Below, one piece after another: positions 1-9,311 of a stretch of DNA of 64,000 nt. Within the stretch, counting starts at the first letter, position 1. The number at the start of each line of letters is the position of its first letter. The translations under genes and the position numbers were made by a program. Where the stretch lies: assembly GCA_903918755.1 (NCBI GenBank), contig CAIXFN010000056.1:98937-162936 (forward strand), read 5' to 3'. Origin of the DNA: an uncultured Pedosphaera sp. Its GTDB lineage: Bacteria; Verrucomicrobiota; Verrucomicrobiia; Limisphaerales; Pedosphaeraceae. Below the pieces are notes generated by a model. That model made no database searches. It saw only the letters and a program-made list of their open reading frames with translations, and was not told the DNA's origin.

Positions 1-2
1 CG

Positions 3-1640
3 GCCTGGCTGCATCGCACCACGCTGCATGTCGCCATCGATACCTGGCGCGCGGAAACCCGGCGCCATAGTCGCGAACAACGGGCCGCGGTTTTGGAAAA
101 CGAATCTGTTCCTGCGGAGGGCTCCCTCTGGGAGGAAATCTCGCCCCAACTCGACGCGGCTCTGGATCAATTGGACGACGACGATCGGCAGGCCCTTTTG
201 CTGCGCTTCTTCAGTTCGAAACCGATGCGGGAAATCGGGGCTTCGTTTGGCATCAGCGAGGACGCCGCCAAAATGCGAGTCCGCAGGGCGCTGGACCGGC
301 TACGCGACAAATTGGGAATTCCGGCCGCCGGGGCGGTTGGAGTCCTGGCCGCGACCCTCGAAAGTCGTGCCCTTGAGCTGGTACCAGCGACTTTGACCAG
401 CCAGCTACGGCTGATTAAGCTGCCGACCGCCATTGCCGCGACCACTCTTGGTTTGGGTAGTTGGCTGACATCCCTGTTCAGTTCAAACCGCGGCCAACTG
501 GCCACGGGCGCCGTTGTTTTAGTCTTACTGGCCGCATTTTTGCTGCATCACTTCAAAAAGGGCGCAAACCCTGCAAAGCCCTCCCAGGGAGTCGCGGCGG
601 CCCGATCACCGGCAATTTTCGATTCCAAACTCAACCGTCGCCGTCTGGCCGATGGCAGCGGCGCTGACCGTCCCACCCATATGATATTGCAAGTGGTGGA
701 CGCGGATACCGGGCAGGGTTTGCCCGGAGCCCGGGTCCAAGTCAGCAGGGAGTTTTTCCGGGAGCCCCTGCTCTTCACCGACCAGGATGGCAGGGTGGCC
801 ATCCCCGAGCCGCATGCGACCAACCGCTCTCCCTTGCTCAACATCAGCGCGGAAGCGCAAGGCTACGTAGCCAAAATCGCCGGCTTTCTGGTCGAAATCC
901 CCCCTGATTTCAACGGAGTCATTATGGAGGAGAACCTCATTCAGGGGAATCCAAGTTCTTACACCCTGCGTCTGGCCCGCGGAAAAACGCTCTCGGGAGT
1001 CGTGCTCAATGAATCCGGGCAACCGTTGGACAAAGTGCGGCTCCGAATTGCCGATTCAATACTCTTCCCCGATCGCGGGCCCGAACGTTCCTTCCTCGCG
1101 GAAAGTATCGTTACGAACCGGGCCGACGGAAGTTGGTCGGTGAACGGCTATCCAACCTTTATGCCCAACGAAATCCATTTTGTTCTCAATCGGAGCGGTT
1201 ATGGTGTGAACTATGCAACGGTCTCCGCGACGAATGTGGATTTGAATCACTTAGTCTTTATCCTCCATAACGGGTTCACCATCGCCGGCCGGATCGTCGA
1301 TGCCAACGGGGAGCCGATCACCAATGCATTTGTCCAAACCTTTCCACCGCAACCCTTGATCCGACGTGAATTAGGCCGGCAATCCAGCGTAGATGAGCAA
1401 GGGAATTTTACCATGAGAGGTGTCAATATCCCGCCCGGTTCGCCAACCCCATTCTCCCCGACTGCATTGGACGGTGTAGCCAGGGCTGGCTCGGTCACCG
1501 GCGAACAAAGCACCAAGGTTCCAAAGCAACTACGCTTGCAAATTACGGCCGAAGGATTTGCAACGAATTTCGTCAACGTGCCTCTCGCCGAACCGACGAA
1601 TCGAATCACCGTCGTGCTCGCCGCCAATCCAGACAAATAA
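3..1640 (+). CDS. ECF-type sigma factor with C-terminal membrane segment and carboxypeptidase-regulatory-like domains (5' truncated)
   Basis: The frame is open from base 3, so the true start lies outside the window; a TTG at 93 is internal. The first residues (AWLHRTTLHVA..) match the end of sigma-70 region 2. Region 4 follows at about residues 52-104, with the helix-turn-helix MREIGASFGISEDAAKMRV. It should direct RNA polymerase to specific promoters. A hydrophobic helix lies near residues 165-183 (ATGAVVLVLLAAFLLHHF). After it come about 350 residues with three carboxypeptidase-regulatory-like beta-sandwich segments, recognisable by phrases such as VVDADTGQGLPGARV, GVVLNESGQPLDKV and GRIVDANGEPITNAFV. 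Sigma factors with such tails are known in Planctomycetes and Verrucomicrobia. Inference: DNA-binding part in the cytoplasm, tail across the membrane, so the protein may sense an envelope signal directly. No anti-sigma gene is seen downstream. Confidence 0.85.
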   Translation, partial: AWLHRTTLHVAIDTWRAETRRHSREQRAAVLENESVPAEGSLWEEISPQLDAALDQLDDDDRQALLLRFFSSKPMREIGASFGISEDAAKMRVRRALDRLRDKLGIPAAGAVGVLAATLESRALELVPATLTSQLRLIKLPTAIAATTLGLGSWLTSLFSSNRGQLATGAVVLVLLAAFLLHHFKKGANPAKPSQGVAAARSPAIFDSKLNRRRLADGSGADRPTHMILQVVDADTGQGLPGARVQVSREFFREPLLFTDQDGRVAIPEPHATNRSPLLNISAEAQGYVAKIAGFLVEIPPDFNGVIMEENLIQGNPSSYTLRLARGKTLSGVVLNESGQPLDKVRLRIADSILFPDRGPERSFLAESIVTNRADGSWSVNGYPTFMPNEIHFVLNRSGYGVNYATVSATNVDLNHLVFILHNGFTIAGRIVDANGEPITNAFVQTFPPQPLIRRELGRQSSVDEQGNFTMRGVNIPPGSPTPFSPTALDGVARAGSVTGEQSTKVPKQLRLQITAEGFATNFVNVPLAEPTNRITVVLAANPDK

Positions 1641-1756
1641 GCTTCACCGGTCCTCGTGAGCTGGAGAGTCACGCCGCGACCGGCGCGCCGCCAGTCCAGA
1701 TTAGCCACAGGCCCTCCTTGCTAATCCGGCATGCAAGGGTAGGATCACTACCAGCT

Positions 1757-4700
1757 ATGCACCGCACCTTCATTGCCGCGTCCGCGCCGCCGGCGCGCCG
1801 TCCTGAAGGCTGCCTAATTCCCCGGTTGCTCTCCCGCAGTCTCCTTCTCCTGGCGTTAATCACCGGGTTGCCCAGCGCCTGTGTGGCCGAGGGCCCCGAC
1901 TTCGCCACTGACATTCGGCCCATTTTTGCCCGCAGTTGTCTCCCCTGTCATGGTCCAGACAAGCAGAAAAGCGCTTATCGTCTGGATGTCCGCGACACCG
2001 CGATCCGGGGCGGCGAGAGCGGCAAGGCGGCCATTACGCCGCATAACTCCGCGGCCAGCCACTTGATCCGTCTGGTCAGCGGCGCCGATCCCGACTTGTT
2101 CATGCCACCACCCAAGAGCAGCCAGCCGGCACTGAGCGAAAAGGAGGTGGCCACCTTGCGCGCTTGGATCGATGCCGGTCCAAGCTGGCCGGATGAGTTG
2201 GCGGGTCCGTCGGTTCCTACGCCACCGCACTGGTCACTCCAGCCGTTGGTCCGCCCCACTGTGCCCAACCCGTCCGGCAATCCCATCGACGCCTTCATCC
2301 ACGCGGGACTGGCAGCCAAACAGCTCACGCTTTCCCCGCCCGCCGACCGGTCCGCGCTGCTGCGTCGTGTCACCTATGATCTCACCGGGCTGCCCCCGAC
2401 GCCCGCCGAACTGGCCGCCCTGGTGGCCGATCCGGATCCCCAAGCGTATGAAAAGGTGGTGGACCGGCTCCTGGCTTCCCCCCGCTACGGCGAGCGATGG
2501 GCGCGGCACTGGCTGGACACCATCCATTTCGCGGATTCGCACGGTTACGAGCATGATCTCGGCCGCGACAACGCCTGGCGCTTCCGGGATTACGTCATCG
2601 CCGCGCTGAACCACGACACCCCCTGGTCCCGCTTCATCCACGAGCAACTCGCCGCCGACGTCTGCTACCCGGAGGAACCGCAACTCACGCCAGCGCTCGG
2701 TTTTCTCGGCGCCGGCACCTTTGATCTCAGCACTTACACCACCGGACCGGTCACCTTCAGCTATCTGGATCGCGATGACCTCGTGACCCAGACCATGGCG
2801 GCGTTTACGAGCACCACGGCGAATTGCGCGCGCTGCCACGACCACAAGTTTGACCCCATCCCGCAGGCGGATTACTACGCGCTGCAGGCGGTGTTTGCGG
2901 GCGTTTTGAAGGGTGATGTGGCCTATGACGAAGATCCGACGGTGGTCCGCCAGCGCCGCCAATGGCAGGCCGTCCTCGCGGCCACGGATAAAAAGGACGC
3001 AACCTTGCTCCTGGCGTCCACCAACCAACCGCTCGTGGATGCCTGGCTGGCCGCCCAGGGACAGCCCGTTCCGTGGACGGAACTGACGGTCGCCACTTTT
3101 CTCTCCGCGGAAGGCGCCACCCTCACCCGCTCGCCGGACGGAGCGTTTCACTCGGGCGGAACCCGTCCGGACAAGGACACCTACACCATCACCGGCACCA
3201 CCAGCCTGACGAATATCACCGCCCTCCGGCTGGACCTGCTCGCCGATGACGCGCTGCCTATGCACGGTCCCGGGCGTAACGAAAACGGGAACCTTCACCT
3301 CTCGGAAATCGAATTGCGCCTTTTCTCGCGGGGAGCCACCAATTCGGCGCCGCTCAAGTTCCGCCGCGCCACGGCGGATTTCAACCAAACCGATTGGGGC
3401 GTGGAACGGGCACTGGACGGAGACCCGAAAACCGCCTGGGGGATTTATCCGCAAGTCGGTCAATCCCATCAGGCTGTTTTTGAACTGGCGGAACCGCTCG
3501 CCAATCCGCCCGGATCACAATTCGCGATCGTGCTCAAACAACTGCACGGCGGTGGCCACATCATCGGCGCTTTCCGGCTTTCAGTGACGGCCGCCGAGCC
3601 CGGCCGGGCCACGGTGCTGCCGTTCGAAGTCGCCGCCGCACTGGCAGTGGCTCCGGCGGAACGCACTGCCACCCAGCAGGTCGTGCTGGCGGCGCATGCC
3701 TTGCGCCTCGCCGCCCGGTCGGCGTTGGAGAAGCTGCCGACCCAGTCCCTGGTTTACGCCGCCGCGCCGTCGGTGAAAATTGTCGGAGGCGAAATCAACA
3801 CCCTGGCCAAACCCAAAGTGGTGAACGTCCTGCACCGGGGTGATATCGAACAACCCGGGCCGGTGGCGGAACCCGGCGCGCTCTCGGCCCTCACCCATTC
3901 GCCCGCCCGGTTTGTGCTGAACGATCCGCAAAACGAAGGCTCCCGCCGGGCCGCCCTCGCGGATTGGCTCGCCCATCCAGATAATGTTCTTACCTGGCGC
4001 AGCGTGGTGAATCGCGTCTGGCATTACCATTTCGGTCGCGGACTTTGCGACACCCCGGGCGACCTCGGCCGGATGGGCGGCACCCCATCGCATCCCGAGT
4101 TACTCGACTGGCTCGCCGTCTGGTTTCGCGACAACGCCCACGGGTCACTGAAGAAATTGCACCGGCTGATCGTCACCAGCGCCACCTACCGCCAAACCTC
4201 CGAATTCCGGGAAGACGCGGCCCAGGTGGACGCGGACAATCGTCTGCTGTGGCGGCAAAACCGCCAGCGGCTGGATGCCGATGGTTTTCGCGACTTCACG
4301 CTTGCCACGGCAGGGGTGCTAAACCTGAAAATGGGCGGACCGGGAGTGAAACATTTCCGCCAGAGTCCGGGTCCACAAAACACGCCGGCGCTGGATTATC
4401 CCGCCTATGATTGGTCCGCACCGGAGGCGGGGCGGCGCAGCATCTACCGCTACGTGTGGCGCGGCATTGCGGATCCATTCATGGAGGCGCTGGACTTCCC
4501 GGATCTCGGTCTGCTGGCACCGGTCCGCGGACTTTCGAGTTCCTCCCTGCAGGCGCTCACGCTTTATAACAATGATTTCGTGCTCCACCACAGCGGCGTC
4601 TTCGCCCACCGGCTTGAAAGCGAGTCACCCACATTGGAGGGGCAAGTCACCCGGGCGGTGGCCCTGGTCTGGCTGCGGGAACCGCGGGAAGACGAACGCC

Positions 4701-4789
4701 GCGACCTGACCGCGTTCGCACGGACGCAGGGACTGCCCGCATTGTGCCGGCTCCTCCTGAACAGCAACGAATTCCTCTTCCTCGAATGA
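1757..4789 (+). CDS. Secreted PSD1-type cytochrome c protein with DUF1549 and DUF1553 domains
   Basis: A large exported protein of a family typical of Planctomycetes and Verrucomicrobia. I chose ATG 1757 over the upstream 1718 because it gives a normal N-terminus with a hydrophobic signal segment (LLSRSLLLLALITGLPSACVA). A planctomycete-type cytochrome c domain follows, with heme motif CLPCH at residues 61-65. DUF1549 comes next and carries a second motif, CARCH, at 357-361. Between DUF1549 and the C-terminal DUF1553 lies a discoidin-like insert at about residues 450-620 (NLHLSEIELRLFSRG; ERALDGDPKTAWGI). DUF1553 is marked by NRVWHYHFGRGL and DLGRMGG. The biochemical role of the family is not established; linkage to DUF1501 proteins and polysaccharide degradation loci is common. 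The stop overlaps the next gene's start (ATGA), so the two are translationally coupled. Confidence 0.92.
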   Translation: MHRTFIAASAPPARRPEGCLIPRLLSRSLLLLALITGLPSACVAEGPDFATDIRPIFARSCLPCHGPDKQKSAYRLDVRDTAIRGGESGKAAITPHNSAASHLIRLVSGADPDLFMPPPKSSQPALSEKEVATLRAWIDAGPSWPDELAGPSVPTPPHWSLQPLVRPTVPNPSGNPIDAFIHAGLAAKQLTLSPPADRSALLRRVTYDLTGLPPTPAELAALVADPDPQAYEKVVDRLLASPRYGERWARHWLDTIHFADSHGYEHDLGRDNAWRFRDYVIAALNHDTPWSRFIHEQLAADVCYPEEPQLTPALGFLGAGTFDLSTYTTGPVTFSYLDRDDLVTQTMAAFTSTTANCARCHDHKFDPIPQADYYALQAVFAGVLKGDVAYDEDPTVVRQRRQWQAVLAATDKKDATLLLASTNQPLVDAWLAAQGQPVPWTELTVATFLSAEGATLTRSPDGAFHSGGTRPDKDTYTITGTTSLTNITALRLDLLADDALPMHGPGRNENGNLHLSEIELRLFSRGATNSAPLKFRRATADFNQTDWGVERALDGDPKTAWGIYPQVGQSHQAVFELAEPLANPPGSQFAIVLKQLHGGGHIIGAFRLSVTAAEPGRATVLPFEVAAALAVAPAERTATQQVVLAAHALRLAARSALEKLPTQSLVYAAAPSVKIVGGEINTLAKPKVVNVLHRGDIEQPGPVAEPGALSALTHSPARFVLNDPQNEGSRRAALADWLAHPDNVLTWRSVVNRVWHYHFGRGLCDTPGDLGRMGGTPSHPELLDWLAVWFRDNAHGSLKKLHRLIVTSATYRQTSEFREDAAQVDADNRLLWRQNRQRLDADGFRDFTLATAGVLNLKMGGPGVKHFRQSPGPQNTPALDYPAYDWSAPEAGRRSIYRYVWRGIADPFMEALDFPDLGLLAPVRGLSSSSLQALTLYNNDFVLHHSGVFAHRLESESPTLEGQVTRAVALVWLREPREDERRDLTAFARTQGLPALCRLLLNSNEFLFLE

Positions 4790-6189
4790 ATCCGCCATCC
4801 GCCTTCTCCCGTCGGCAATTTCTCGGCACCCTCGGCGCCGGTTTCGGCAGTCTGGCCTTCTCTCACCTGTGGGCGGCCGACGCGCTAGGCGCCGGGATCA
4901 CCCACCACCCGGCGAAAGTCCGGCGCGTCATCCAGCTGTTCATGACCGGCGGGGCCAGCCCGATGGATACCTTTGATTACAAACCCGCGCTGGAGAAGTT
5001 GCACGGCCAAATGCTGGGTCCCAAGGAGAAGCCTGAAGGGTTCACCGCCGAGGTGGGGGCGATCATGAAAAGTCCGTTCGAGTTCGCCCGGCACGGCGAA
5101 TCCGGTCGCTGGGTGAGCAGCGTGTTCCCCGAACAGGCCAAACTGGTGGACGAAATGGCGTTTCTCATGGCCATGCAATCCAAGTCCAATGTGCATGGAC
5201 CCGGCACGTACATGATGAATAGCGGGTTCCTCCTCCCGGGCTTCCCGTGCCTGGGCGCCTGGATTTCCTACGCCCTGGGCAATCTCACTGACAACCTGCC
5301 CACGTTCGTAGTATTACCGGATGCCAAGGGCCTGCCGTACAACCAGCGCGGCTGTTTCTCGGCAGGATTCCTCCCCGCCGTCCATCAGGGCACCGTCATC
5401 AACGCCTCCAGCCCGCGTCCCGTCCCTGATTTGTTCGCCGCGGACAAATACGCCTTTGCGCAGAGAACGAACGATACCGCCAGCCTGGCGTTGCTGGACC
5501 GACTGAATCGCGCCCATGCCGCGGCCCATCCGGGCGACTCCCGCCTCGAAGCCCGGATCGCCAGCTATGAATTGGCCGCCAAGATGCAATTGTCCGCGCC
5601 CGACGCCTTCGACCTAACGCGCGAGTCCGCCGCCACGCGCACCGGCTATGGACTGGACAACCCGGTCACGGAGGATTTTGGCCGCCGCTGCCTCCTTGCG
5701 GCGCGCCTCGTGGAACGCGGGGTACGTTTTGTCCAGGTGTGGAGCGGACCCCAGGGGGCCACCGGCAACTGGGACAATCACGCCAACATCCAAAAGGAGC
5801 TCCCGCCCATGGCCGCCAGCGTGGACCGCCCCATCGCCGCCCTGCTGCGCGATTTGAAGGCGCGCGGTCTCGCGGACGACACGTTGGTCATCTGGACGAC
5901 CGAATTCGGCCGCACGCCCTTCGCGCAAGGCGGCACCGGCCGCGACCACAACCGCGGGACGTTCGTCACCTGGCTCTGGGGCGCGGGGGTGAAAGCGGGC
6001 GTGGCGCATGGTCAAAGCGATGATTGGGGCTACCAGGCCGCCGAGAACAAAACCTACTGCTACGACCTCCACGCCACTGTCCTGCACTTGCTGGGCCTCA
6101 ACCACGAAAAACTGACCGTCCGCCAAAACGGCCTCGACCGCCGGCTCACGGATGTCCACGGCCAGGTGATTCGCGAAATTTTGAGTTAA
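4786..6189 (+). CDS. Tat-exported DUF1501 protein
   Basis: A 467-residue protein starting at the ATG that overlaps the previous stop by four bases. The N-terminus has a twin-arginine signal (SRRQFLG) followed by a hydrophobic stretch ending near WAADALGA, so it should be exported folded through the Tat system. The body has the DUF1501 pattern related to sulfatases and alkaline phosphatases: FMTGGASPMDTFDYKP near residue 45, QVWSGPQGATGNWDNH near 320, and the metal-site-like stretch TTEFGRTPFAQG then GRDHN near 370-390. The precise substrate of the family is unknown. It is nearly always encoded next to a DUF1549/DUF1553 protein, as here, so the two probably act together outside the cytoplasm. 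Confidence 0.93.
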   Translation: MNPPSAFSRRQFLGTLGAGFGSLAFSHLWAADALGAGITHHPAKVRRVIQLFMTGGASPMDTFDYKPALEKLHGQMLGPKEKPEGFTAEVGAIMKSPFEFARHGESGRWVSSVFPEQAKLVDEMAFLMAMQSKSNVHGPGTYMMNSGFLLPGFPCLGAWISYALGNLTDNLPTFVVLPDAKGLPYNQRGCFSAGFLPAVHQGTVINASSPRPVPDLFAADKYAFAQRTNDTASLALLDRLNRAHAAAHPGDSRLEARIASYELAAKMQLSAPDAFDLTRESAATRTGYGLDNPVTEDFGRRCLLAARLVERGVRFVQVWSGPQGATGNWDNHANIQKELPPMAASVDRPIAALLRDLKARGLADDTLVIWTTEFGRTPFAQGGTGRDHNRGTFVTWLWGAGVKAGVAHGQSDDWGYQAAENKTYCYDLHATVLHLLGLNHEKLTVRQNGLDRRLTDVHGQVIREILS

Positions 6190-6318
6190 CCGCTTCGCCC
6201 GATTGGGGCGCGCAACCGGTCTAATTCATCACCCGGAACTGAGGCTGGCGCAGGACTACAGATGCCATGGTTAGAATTCTGGAGGTTGGGGAAGAATGCT
6301 GGCACCTCCTCTCCCCGG

Positions 6319-6349
6319 CCCTCTCCTCCGTTCTGAATGGTGGAGAGGG
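6319..6349. repeat. REP-like hairpin in intergenic region
   Basis: CCCTCTCC (6319-6326) pairs perfectly with GGAGAGGG (6342-6349), separated by 15 bases, between the convergent ends of the DUF1501 gene and the minus-strand glycosidase-like gene. The wording around it (CTCTCCCCGGCCCTCTCC) resembles a hairpin element scattered in many high-GC bacterial genomes. It could also act as a bidirectional transcription stop, but there is no T-run beside it. Confidence 0.5.
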
Positions 6350-6419
6350 AGAAGAAAGCTGGTTAGCCGTCGTCGCGGGCCAGGCAAGCTCCATGGGGGC
6401 AGAAGGCCCGAGGCTGGCT

Positions 6420-9191
6420 TCACGCTGCGGCTTTCTGGCGCACCACGAAATAGGGCTGGTTCGCGCGGTCGCGATCGAATCCCGGAAACAGATCCACGCG
6501 TCCGTCGCCGCCCCAGACTTCAAAGTAGTATTGCAAGGGAAACGGCGAATCGGTGTATTCCGCGGGGATGGTAGCCTGCTGGCGATTCGGCCCGGATTCC
6601 ATTTCCAGGGTCTGCCAGGCTTCCGCCTGGTTGACACGCCGGTAATGTAGCCGCCAGGAGGTGGCGCCCCGGTCTACGCCAATGACGACCTTGGCCCCGC
6701 GCTGGAATTGACTGGGGGGGACGTGCGCCAGTTTCAGTCCGGCGCGGGCCGGGGGAGCCAGCACGGCACTAATTGCCCGGGCGATGACGCCGGCTGCGGG
6801 CCGGGCACCATTAGAGTCCAAGCCCGCGGCCGGCAGCGCGGCCAGCCGCCGTTCCAAATCCGCGATGTCTTCGTCGATGGCGGGCAGGCGGTCTGACCAC
6901 GTGCCGCGCAATTGCGATTCCCGGCCGAAGGTCAGGTCGGTAACGTAATGGCCCGCGGCGGCTTCGGCGGCGGCGGCCCAGGCGGCGCGCGCCAGGCGAT
7001 ATTGCTGGATTGACGCCGACAAGGGCTCCGGGGCCCGGCTCTTTTCGTGCAGGGCAAACAACACACCGGCCCGGAATTTGTGGGCGAAGAACCGGCCCAC
7101 CGCGGCTTGGATCGCCACGTCCACGCCGAGGCGTTGGAATTCCATGCCAGGCGGCCCGGCCTGACGGGCGAGCGCAGTTTTCCATTCGGCCAACGCGGTG
7201 TCCGCCAATTCGATCAACCAGACTGCCACCTCCGCCGGCGAGTATTTGGCGGAGGGCTTTTCCGCGAGCAGGGCGGACGCGAAATCGTCCATGCGCGAAA
7301 ACATTTCCGGATCCAGCGGGCTGACGGCACCGAACCGTTTAGGCGTGTTGGTGTCGCCGTAGGGATGCGGTTTGCGCGGGTCGGGAATCGACATGTTGGT
7401 GTAGATTTCCGGCCAGTAGTTGTTGTTGGCCGCCGAAGGACAATGCGCCGTGGTGAAGAGCGGGAGGATGCGACTGGCGATGGCCAGGGCGTCGGCGGCG
7501 GCGCGGGCGAAGGGGCCCAAATGACGGCGCCAATGGCGTTGCCAAATGGCGGGGTCCGCGTCGGGCCGGTAGGCCAGCCGGCCCCATAACCGATAGGTAT
7601 AGGCGTATTTTTCCCAACCGCCCCCGGGCGATTGCCAGGCGGGATCCAAATAGCCATCCCGCGAGCCGGGTAGTCCCCCGCCCTTGCGCCCCTTGAACGA
7701 AAGCGGTTCGCACCACTCCACGCCGGCACTGCCGCAGAAGGCGAAATTGCGTCCATACGCCGCGGCGGTCACCGGATCGCCCCAGAGCAGGAGCCGTTGG
7801 GTACCGGGCCAGACGCGGTGGAGAACGCCATATTTCCGATCCTCTGCCAGCAAATCGCCGTAGCCATAGCGGAGGAATTTCCGGGAACCATTGCTCCGGG
7901 CAAAGAACCCGTTGTCCCGGGTGTCGGGCGCCGGCATTTCCAGCGGTCGAATCGCGGACTGCATGTAGGGCAACCCGCAGTGCTCCGCCCAGAACTTGGG
8001 CGATATGTTTACCGGCATGCCGGTCGCGAGCGCGGCGGCAATGGTGGTCTGATCGATCCCTTTGGCGTGCAGGTCAAGTTCCACGCGGCGACCACATTGC
8101 GCAGCGCCCTGGAACAGGGTTTTCCAGAATTCATCGCTGCCTTCCGCCACGCCGCTTTCACCGTGGACGGGCAGCGTCACCCCGGAAATCGCCGGGCATT
8201 CCTGCAACAGGGTGCGCAGCGAATCCCGGCAGTATGCCGCGTGGGTCTCGGGCGTCAACCCGGCGATGGTGTAATTGGCGTCCGGGCTGTCGGTCCAGCG
8301 GTAGGCGTGGGTCCACAAGCCCAGTTGAAAATGCAAGCCGCGACGGACCGCCTCGGCGCCGATGAATTGCAGCATCGCGAGGTTGGCATCACGCTCGGCA
8401 TCGGGCAGACCGACGGCCCGGACCTCATAACCCGGAGTGCGCAGCAGGAACGGGTAGGCGAAGTGGAAATAACAATCGCGAATCTGGTTGGTGAAATCAT
8501 AACCGATACCCAGAGTCAGGCTGAACCGGTTGAACCGCTGGCCCGCGAGCATGGTGAGGTAACTCCGCCAGAACTCCCGGTCTTTGAACCAGCTTTTGTC
8601 CTCCACGTCGCTGACGAAGAACCGCGCCACACTGCGGATGCGATTGGCGGGCTGTTCGGTGGTGGTTTTGACGGCCGCCAGAATCAGACGCGGATTGGGT
8701 TCCCCCGTCAACTGGTCAACGAGTTCGAGTAGGGCATATACCAATCCCAGTCTATCCGACCCGCAGACCAGCAGAACATCCCGATCCGCCAGACTGCCCC
8801 GCACCAGGCCCAACGCCTCCGGCACATCGGGCACCACCTTTTGGGTCGCGCCCAGCACCTGACGCGCCGATGCGGATGCCCGCCCGGCCACGACCAGGCA
8901 ATCCGCCCCCGCCGGCGCGGAGCGAATTTCCGCAAATTCCCGGACCACCAGGCCCCGGGAACGGAGCACCGTGCTCAATTCATCCAATGCCCACCGAACC
9001 GACTCTTGTCGCAGGAGTTCCTCACTTGGATCCAGCACCAACGCCACGGCCACGCGCCGCTCCTGCCCCCAGGCGGCCGGCGGTGCCAGCAAGGGCGCAC
9101 TGGCGACCACGGCCGTGGCGGTCACCGATTGCTTCAAAAAGTGCCGACGCGTTTGCCGGGCGCCGTTTCCGGGCTGGTCTTGGTGGTTCAT
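6420..9191 (-). CDS. Tat-exported glycoside hydrolase-like protein (GH20/GH67-like fold)
   Basis: A 923-residue protein. I chose ATG 9191 because it starts a clear Tat signal (TRRHFLKQS, then a hydrophobic stretch ending at PPAAWGQ); the longer frame up to 9449 has no protein-like features. Residues about 35-160 look like the alpha/beta N-terminal domain found in beta-hexosaminidases and alpha-glucuronidases (ELSTVLRSRGLVV, DCLVVAGRAS, LADRDVLLVCGSDRLG). A TIM-barrel-like region follows (YLTMLAGQRFNRFSLTLGIG; GVTLPVHGESGVAEGS; RVWPGTQRLLLWGD). A helical region and a C-terminal beta-sandwich (VIGVDRGATSWRLHYRRV) end the protein. It probably removes a sugar or uronic acid from an extracellular glycan; substrate and catalytic residues cannot be assigned. 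It is transcribed away from the glycosyltransferase at 9312. Confidence 0.7.
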   Translation of the reverse strand: MNHQDQPGNGARQTRRHFLKQSVTATAVVASAPLLAPPAAWGQERRVAVALVLDPSEELLRQESVRWALDELSTVLRSRGLVVREFAEIRSAPAGADCLVVAGRASASARQVLGATQKVVPDVPEALGLVRGSLADRDVLLVCGSDRLGLVYALLELVDQLTGEPNPRLILAAVKTTTEQPANRIRSVARFFVSDVEDKSWFKDREFWRSYLTMLAGQRFNRFSLTLGIGYDFTNQIRDCYFHFAYPFLLRTPGYEVRAVGLPDAERDANLAMLQFIGAEAVRRGLHFQLGLWTHAYRWTDSPDANYTIAGLTPETHAAYCRDSLRTLLQECPAISGVTLPVHGESGVAEGSDEFWKTLFQGAAQCGRRVELDLHAKGIDQTTIAAALATGMPVNISPKFWAEHCGLPYMQSAIRPLEMPAPDTRDNGFFARSNGSRKFLRYGYGDLLAEDRKYGVLHRVWPGTQRLLLWGDPVTAAAYGRNFAFCGSAGVEWCEPLSFKGRKGGGLPGSRDGYLDPAWQSPGGGWEKYAYTYRLWGRLAYRPDADPAIWQRHWRRHLGPFARAAADALAIASRILPLFTTAHCPSAANNNYWPEIYTNMSIPDPRKPHPYGDTNTPKRFGAVSPLDPEMFSRMDDFASALLAEKPSAKYSPAEVAVWLIELADTALAEWKTALARQAGPPGMEFQRLGVDVAIQAAVGRFFAHKFRAGVLFALHEKSRAPEPLSASIQQYRLARAAWAAAAEAAAGHYVTDLTFGRESQLRGTWSDRLPAIDEDIADLERRLAALPAAGLDSNGARPAAGVIARAISAVLAPPARAGLKLAHVPPSQFQRGAKVVIGVDRGATSWRLHYRRVNQAEAWQTLEMESGPNRQQATIPAEYTDSPFPLQYYFEVWGGDGRVDLFPGFDRDRANQPYFVVRQKAAA

Positions 9192-9311
9192 AGGATCCCA
9201 AAGTGACAAAGGATTCGCGACATGGGTTGCCGAACTATAGTGCGGCCACGACCGGCGGGAAGCCAAAATTTCCGCTTTGAACTTGTCCCCCCGCCCCCTA
9301 GCCTGTTTCGG

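Noticed and set aside
2234..3469. 411-codon minus-strand open frame
   Set aside because: Antisense to the DUF1549/DUF1553 gene; composition is typical of a shadow frame.
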